Assembly: GCA_035560415.1 (NCBI GenBank) | Contig: DATMZG010000116.1 | Coordinates: 1-16,732, forward strand | DNA from: DATMXT01 sp035560415 | Lineage (GTDB): Bacteria; Bacillota; Clostridia; Oscillospirales; Feifaniaceae | Direction: 5' to 3' | Length of the DNA: 16,732 nucleotides | Shown here: positions 12,611 through 16,732 of the stretch, one piece after another | How positions within the stretch are numbered: the first letter of the stretch is position 1 | Layout of the letters: every line of letters starts with the position of its first letter | Translations under genes and position numbers: made by a program | The notes under the pieces: generated by a model | Database searches by the model: none | Told to the model about the DNA's origin: nothing | Seen by the model: only the letters and a program-made list of their open reading frames with translations

Positions 12611-14317
12611 ATGAATTCACGAAAAACAAAAATGCGCTTTGGCGATTTGCTGATCCGGCAGGGCATTGTGAACGAAGAACAGCTTGCCGTGGCGCTGACC
12701 GCCCAGCAGAAGAGTAAACAGCGCAGGCTCGGCGACATTTTAGTTGAGCAGGGCGCGGCGACCGAGTCGCAGATTGCGACGGCGCTGCATTTGCAGCTCG
12801 ACATCGACATGATTGAGCTACGGGGCATCAAAATTTCGCCCGAGGTGCTGTCAATGGTGCCGGGCTCCATATTGCGGCGGCACACGGTGCTGCCCATCGG
12901 AATTGACGAGCAGAACTCCAACATCCTCATTCTGGCCATGGCCGACCCCCTCGACATGATGGCGCAGGACGACATCGCCATTGTCACCAACCTGCGCATT
13001 GAGCCCCGGGTCGCCGCGGCCTCCAGCATCAACGCGGTGCTCGACCGGTATTTCGGCACCGAGGAGGTCATGTCGGCCGCCGAACAGTACACAAAGGAGC
13101 GGGAGCAGCAGCTCCAGCTCTTGGAGGAGGCGGCCACCCAGGCAGAGGCCGACCTCAGCAGCGCCCCCATCGTGCAGCTTGTGAAAAACGTCATTGAGCA
13201 GGCTGTGCGCCTTCGGGCCAGCGACATTCACATTGAGGCCCTTGAAAAACAGGTGCGGGTGCGGTATCGCATTGACGGCGTGCTCAGCGAAAAAATGGCC
13301 TATGACGCGTCGCTCCTTGCCGCCATTGTGACCCGAATTAAAATTTTAGGGTGCATGGACATCTCGGAGAAGCGCAAGCCGCAGGACGGGCGCATCACCT
13401 TGATGGTCGACCGCACCGAGTACGACATCCGCGTGTCGGTGCTGCCGACCTCCTACGGCGAAAAAGTGGTCATGCGACTGACTTCGACAACGGGGCTGAC
13501 CCGCAGCAAGTCGGAGCTTGGCATGCGGCCGTGGGAGCTCAATAAGTTTGACCACATCCTCGCAAACCCCAACGGCATCATTCTGGTCACGGGGCCGACG
13601 GGAAGCGGCAAGTCGACCACCCTCTACACGGCGCTCTCGGAGCTCAATAACGAGGAGGTCAACATCGTGACGGTCGAGGACCCGGTTGAGGCCAACATCG
13701 CCGGCATCAATCAGGTCCACGTCAACCCCAAGGCCAACCTCACTTTCGCGTCGGCCCTGCGCGCCATTTTGCGGCAGGACCCCGACATCATCATGATCGG
13801 CGAGATACGCGACTACGAGACGGCCTCCATCGCGGTGCAGGCCTCCATCACGGGGCATCTCGTCGTCAGCACGCTGCACACCAACAGCTCCGCCGCCACC
13901 ATCACGCGGCTGCTCGACATGGGCGTGGAGTCCTTCCTCATCGCCGACTCGGTCGTGGGCGTCATCGCCCAGCGGCTGGTGCGGCGGCTTTGCACCTCCT
14001 GCCGGCGCCCCCGGCCCGCAACCGAGGAGGAGTGCCAGATTCTCGGGCTGCCCGAGGGGAGGGAGGCCACGGTCTACGAGCCCTGCGGCTGCCCCCTGTG
14101 CGGGGAGACCGGCTTCTACGGGCGGGTGGGCGTCTATGAGATCATGGAAATCACGCCCGCACTGCGCAAAATCATCTCGGCAAGGGGCACAACTGAGGAA
14201 ATTAAAAAGATGGCCCTCGAAGAGGGCATGCACACGCTGCGCATGAGCGCCTCAAGCTATGTGCTCGACGGCACCACGACCATCGGCGAGATGCTCAAGG
14301 TTTCGTTTGAGAGCTGA
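12611..14317 (+). CDS. pilB: Type IV pilus assembly ATPase PilB (GspE family)
   Basis: This 568-residue cytoplasmic hexameric ATPase powers pilus extension. The N-terminal MshEN/T2SSE-N domain (about 1-150) has FGDLLIRQGIVNEEQL and RLGDILVEQG repeats. The ATPase core has SDIHIEA (204-210), Walker A GPTGSGKST (328-336), the Asp box around TVEDPVE (354-360), Walker B IIMIGEIRDYETA (393-405), and the His box TGHLVVSTLHT (414-424). A tetracysteine zinc site C461-x2-C464 and C494-x2-C497 distinguishes PilB/GspE from PilT. GGAGGAATGA precedes ATG 12611. It is the first gene of a pilB-pilT-pilC operon. In several bacteria MshEN domains bind c-di-GMP; whether this one does was not judged from key residues. 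A type II secretion or competence ATPase is less likely given pilT next door. Confidence 0.93.
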   Translation: MNSRKTKMRFGDLLIRQGIVNEEQLAVALTAQQKSKQRRLGDILVEQGAATESQIATALHLQLDIDMIELRGIKISPEVLSMVPGSILRRHTVLPIGIDEQNSNILILAMADPLDMMAQDDIAIVTNLRIEPRVAAASSINAVLDRYFGTEEVMSAAEQYTKEREQQLQLLEEAATQAEADLSSAPIVQLVKNVIEQAVRLRASDIHIEALEKQVRVRYRIDGVLSEKMAYDASLLAAIVTRIKILGCMDISEKRKPQDGRITLMVDRTEYDIRVSVLPTSYGEKVVMRLTSTTGLTRSKSELGMRPWELNKFDHILANPNGIILVTGPTGSGKSTTLYTALSELNNEEVNIVTVEDPVEANIAGINQVHVNPKANLTFASALRAILRQDPDIIMIGEIRDYETASIAVQASITGHLVVSTLHTNSSAATITRLLDMGVESFLIADSVVGVIAQRLVRRLCTSCRRPRPATEEECQILGLPEGREATVYEPCGCPLCGETGFYGRVGVYEIMEITPALRKIISARGTTEEIKKMALEEGMHTLRMSASSYVLDGTTTIGEMLKVSFES

Positions 14318-14328
14318 CCGTTACAAAG

Positions 14329-14392
14329 AAGCCGATAACGCCCAAAACAAATCATGCCAGAAGCAAATAACGTCAAAAGCAAATAACGCACA
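14329..14392 (+). repeat. 16-bp tandem repeat, four units, between pilB and pilT
   Basis: Four contiguous 16-bp units start at 14329, 14345, 14361 and 14377. They read AAGCCGATAACGCCCA, AAACAAATCATGCCAG, AAGCAAATAACGTCAA and AAGCAAATAACGCACA. Units 3 and 4 share their first 12 bases; unit 1 differs in that stretch at two positions; unit 2 is the most diverged. The array fills the 84-bp gap after the pilB stop and ends immediately before the pilT ribosome site (GAGGTGA). It is A-rich, unlike its surroundings. Confidence 0.75.
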
Positions 14393-14401
14393 GAGGTGAG
14401 C

Positions 14402-15460
14402 ATGGTGGACTCTTTTGAAGAGATTTTGCACAAGGCAAACAACTTGCAGGCATCCGACGTGCACTTCAGCGCCGGAACTCCGCCGACCGGACGGGTCAAC
14501 GGGGTTCTGGTCAAGCTCTATGAGGAGAAGCTGACGCCGCAGACCATCGACGAATACGCCAAAGAGCTCATGGACAAGCACCAGGCCGAGGCCTTTGAGG
14601 AGCGCGGCGAGGTCGACTTCGCCCTTTCGGTGCAAAACCTGGGCCGCTTTCGCATCAACGTCTTCAAGCAGCGGGGGAGCACCGCCATCGCCGCCCGTAT
14701 TTTGAACGCGAGAATTCCCGAGCCGAATACGCTGGGCATTCCGCAGTGCGTCGTCGACATCACGAACAAGCGGCGGGGGCTCGTCTTAGTCACGGGCGCG
14801 ACCGGAAGCGGCAAGTCGACCACTTTGGCCTCCCTCATCAACATCATCAACCAAAAATACAGCTACCACGTCATCACGCTGGAGGACCCCATCGAATACC
14901 TGCACCGGCACAGCGCCTCGGTCGTCAACCAGCGCGAAATCGGAAGCGACACCCGCAGCTACGCGGCGGCGCTTCGGGCGGCCCTGCGGCAGGACCCCGA
15001 CGTCATCCTCGTGGGCGAGATGCGGGACCTCGAGACCATCTCCATCGCCGTGACGGCGGCCGAGACCGGACACCTCGTCTTCTCGACCTTGCACACCATC
15101 GGCGCCGCCAACACCATCGACCGCATCATCGACGTCTTTCCGCCCTACCAGCAGCAGCAAATCCGCACACAGCTCGCCGACGTGCTCGAGTGCGTCGTCT
15201 CGCAGCAGCTCATCGCCAAAAAAGACGGGGACGGGCGGGTCGCCGCCATTGAGGTGCTGCTCGTAAACAGCGCCGTGCGCAACCTCATCCGCGAGGGCAA
15301 GACCTTCCAGATACCCTCCATCATCCAGACCGGCCGCAGGGCCGGCATGATTACGATGGACGACGCGCTCTACGAGCTCTACCAGAGCGACGTCATCTCA
15401 AGGGAGTCGGCCGTCAGCTACGCGCAGGACCGCTCCTATCTCGTCAAAAAACTCGGATAA
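14402..15460 (+). CDS. pilT: Twitching motility/retraction ATPase PilT
   Basis: This 352-residue PilT-class ATPase retracts pili. The N-terminal PAS-like domain begins ILHKANNLQASDVHFSAGTPP (about 8-28). The core has Walker A GATGSGKST (132-140), the Asp box ITLEDPIEYLH (158-168), Walker B ILVGEMRDLET (202-212), the His box TGHLVFSTLHT (222-232) and the PilT signature AVRNLIREGK (291-300). It has no tetracysteine motif, which separates it from PilB. I chose ATG 14402 because AGAGG is 5 bp upstream; GTG at 14396, two codons earlier, overlaps that site. Its presence implies dynamic, retractable pili such as those used for surface motility, attachment or DNA uptake. Confidence 0.94.
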   Translation: MVDSFEEILHKANNLQASDVHFSAGTPPTGRVNGVLVKLYEEKLTPQTIDEYAKELMDKHQAEAFEERGEVDFALSVQNLGRFRINVFKQRGSTAIAARILNARIPEPNTLGIPQCVVDITNKRRGLVLVTGATGSGKSTTLASLINIINQKYSYHVITLEDPIEYLHRHSASVVNQREIGSDTRSYAAALRAALRQDPDVILVGEMRDLETISIAVTAAETGHLVFSTLHTIGAANTIDRIIDVFPPYQQQQIRTQLADVLECVVSQQLIAKKDGDGRVAAIEVLLVNSAVRNLIREGKTFQIPSIIQTGRRAGMITMDDALYELYQSDVISRESAVSYAQDRSYLVKKLG

Positions 15461-15488
15461 AAACGCACAAAAGGGGGAGTAAAGGCCA

Positions 15489-16706
15489 ATGCCTTTGTAC
15501 GGATATCAGGCCGCCGAAGCCGGCGGCAGAATCGTCAAGGGGACGCTTTCGGCGGAAAACCGCGAGAAGCTGCTTGACACCCTGCGCAAAGAGCACCTGA
15601 CGCCGATTACGGTGTCGGAGGCGGGGCTGGCCTCGCGGGAAATCAACATCAACATCTTTTCCAAAAAGCCAAAAGCCCGCGACCTCGCGGTCTTCTGCCG
15701 CCAGTTCGTCAGCATTCTGAGCTCGGGCGTCACCGTCATCTCAGCCCTTGAAATGCTGACTGAGCAGACGGAAAACCATCGCCTGCGGGCGGCCCTCGCC
15801 GACACCAAACGCTCCATTGAGACGGGGCAGTCCTTGGGCGAGGCCATGCACGCCCACGCCGACGTCTTTTCGGAAATGTTTGTCACCTTAGTCACTGCGG
15901 GCGAGGCCTCGGGCAGCCTTGAGAACTCGTTTTCCCGCATGGCGGTGCAGTTTGAAAAGGACGCCAAAGTGTCGGGCATGATTAAACGGGCCTCCATTTA
16001 CCCCGCCATTGTCTGCGTCGTCGCCGTCATCGTCATCATGGCCATGCTGACCTTCGTCATCCCGACTTTTCAGTCGATGTTCGACGAGCTCGGGGGTGAG
16101 CTGCCGGGGCTGACCAAAATGGTCATCAAAGCCAGCGAGTTCACGCAAAACTACTGGCTTTTCATCTTCCTGTTCTTCGGCCTGCTGGTCTTCGGGCTGC
16201 GCTCCTTCAAGACGACGCCGGTCGGCAAAAAGACCTTCTCGGCAATCGCGTTAAAATTGCCCCTTGTCAAGAAGCTGAGCGTGAAATCGGCCTGCTCCCG
16301 GTTTGCCAGAACCCTCTCGACCCTCATGGGGGCGGGGCTTCCCATGATTGAGGCCATTGAAATTACGTCTTCCACCATGACCAACACCTACTTCAGAGAG
16401 GCGCTGCTCGAGGCCAAGGACTCGGTCGCCGTCGGCACCCCCCTGTCGGAGCCCCTGCAGACGGCCGGAATTTTCCCGCCCCTCGTCTGCCACATGGTCA
16501 AAATCGGGGAGGAGACGGGCGGCATTGACGACATGCTGAACAAGCTGGCCGACTACTATGACGAGGAGGTGGAGCTCGCGACCCAGGCCCTGATGTCGGC
16601 CTTGGAGCCCCTCATCATCGTCCTGCTGGCCCTCATCGTCGGCACCATCGTGCTGTCGGTCATCATGCCGATGGGCTCCATGTACGGAAGCCTTGAGAAC
16701 CTCTAA
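15489..16706 (+). CDS. pilC: Type IV pilus inner-membrane platform protein PilC (GspF family)
   Basis: This 405-residue polytopic protein begins MPLYGYQAAEAGGRIVKGTL, the usual GspF/PilC start. Two T2SSF domains follow: the first at about 64-187 (FCRQFVSILSSGVTVISALE and GEASGSLENSFSRMA), the second at about 266-390 (FARTLSTLMGAGLPMIEAIE and GEETGGIDDMLNKLADYYDEEVE). Membrane segments lie near 171-193, 218-236 and 375-397. PilC connects the PilB/PilT motors to the growing pilus. GGGGGAG lies about 12 bp before the ATG, with 28 bp between pilT and pilC. The window ends 26 bp after the stop, so pilin and minor pilus genes expected in such operons would lie beyond it. Confidence 0.94.
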   Translation: MPLYGYQAAEAGGRIVKGTLSAENREKLLDTLRKEHLTPITVSEAGLASREININIFSKKPKARDLAVFCRQFVSILSSGVTVISALEMLTEQTENHRLRAALADTKRSIETGQSLGEAMHAHADVFSEMFVTLVTAGEASGSLENSFSRMAVQFEKDAKVSGMIKRASIYPAIVCVVAVIVIMAMLTFVIPTFQSMFDELGGELPGLTKMVIKASEFTQNYWLFIFLFFGLLVFGLRSFKTTPVGKKTFSAIALKLPLVKKLSVKSACSRFARTLSTLMGAGLPMIEAIEITSSTMTNTYFREALLEAKDSVAVGTPLSEPLQTAGIFPPLVCHMVKIGEETGGIDDMLNKLADYYDEEVELATQALMSALEPLIIVLLALIVGTIVLSVIMPMGSMYGSLENL

Positions 16707-16732
16707 GCACCCATAACTACCGGCTATATATA

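Noticed and set aside
13346..14233. 295-codon open frame on the minus strand opposite pilB
   Set aside because: Shadow of a fully intact PilB ATPase; no ribosome site and no recognisable domain.
14329..14392. CRISPR array
   Set aside because: Units are contiguous 16-bp repeats without spacers, and no cas genes are present.

Overview
The window looks like chromosomal DNA of a GC-rich, endospore-forming member of the Clostridia (Bacillota). Evidence for this is the set of sporulation genes (ylbJ, yqfC, yqfD, spoIIGA, sigE), the conserved Firmicutes order yqfC-yqfD-phoH-ybeY-era-recO-mutS2, strong GGAGG-type ribosome sites, and T/A-rich sigma-A-like promoters standing out from GC-rich coding DNA. 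A genus cannot be named from sequence reading alone. I see no phage, insertion sequence, CRISPR array or rRNA, and no intact tRNA.

Layout. (1) 1-720, minus: the N-terminal part of ylbJ, running off the left edge, divergent from the next operon. (2) 771-7757, plus: a tight seven-gene run, yqfC, yqfD, phoH, ybeY, era, recO, mutS2. Most junctions overlap by a few bases (TAATG, GTGA, ATGA). It joins mother-cell sporulation functions to ribosome maturation (YbeY, Era), an RNA-linked ATPase (PhoH), recombination repair (RecO) and MutS2. (3) 7793-9142: a small minus-strand gene, divergent promoters, a CDP-alcohol phosphatidyltransferase gene, an unrecognised 49-residue membrane protein and a strong terminator. 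(4) 9173-10024, minus: a secreted VanY-type D,D-carboxypeptidase. (5) 10025-10630: about 600 bases without a gene that contain several fragments resembling tRNA arms on both strands. (6) 10631-12212: spoIIGA-sigE, encoding the protease that activates pro-sigma-E and its substrate, followed by a terminator. (7) 12347-12610: an AT-rich leader with two tandem promoter candidates, a perfect palindrome and 10-bp-phased repeats. (8) 12611-16706: pilB-pilT-pilC, the motor ATPases and platform protein of a type IV pilus, with a four-unit 16-bp tandem repeat between pilB and pilT.

How they work together. SpoIIGA cleaves pro-sigma-E, and sigma-E then drives mother-cell genes. In Bacillus subtilis these include ylbJ, yqfC and yqfD, so the left end is a likely target of the regulator encoded in the middle. 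The housekeeping genes behind yqfCD need vegetative expression, so a promoter inside or before yqfD is expected; an AT-rich pocket near 1900-1940 is a candidate.

No wholly new multi-gene system is evident. The most unusual signals are non-coding: the tRNA-fragment cluster, the phased operator array before the pilus genes, the 16-bp tandem repeat, and a tandem duplication at the yqfD/phoH junction where phoH lacks a normal start codon at its expected N-terminus.
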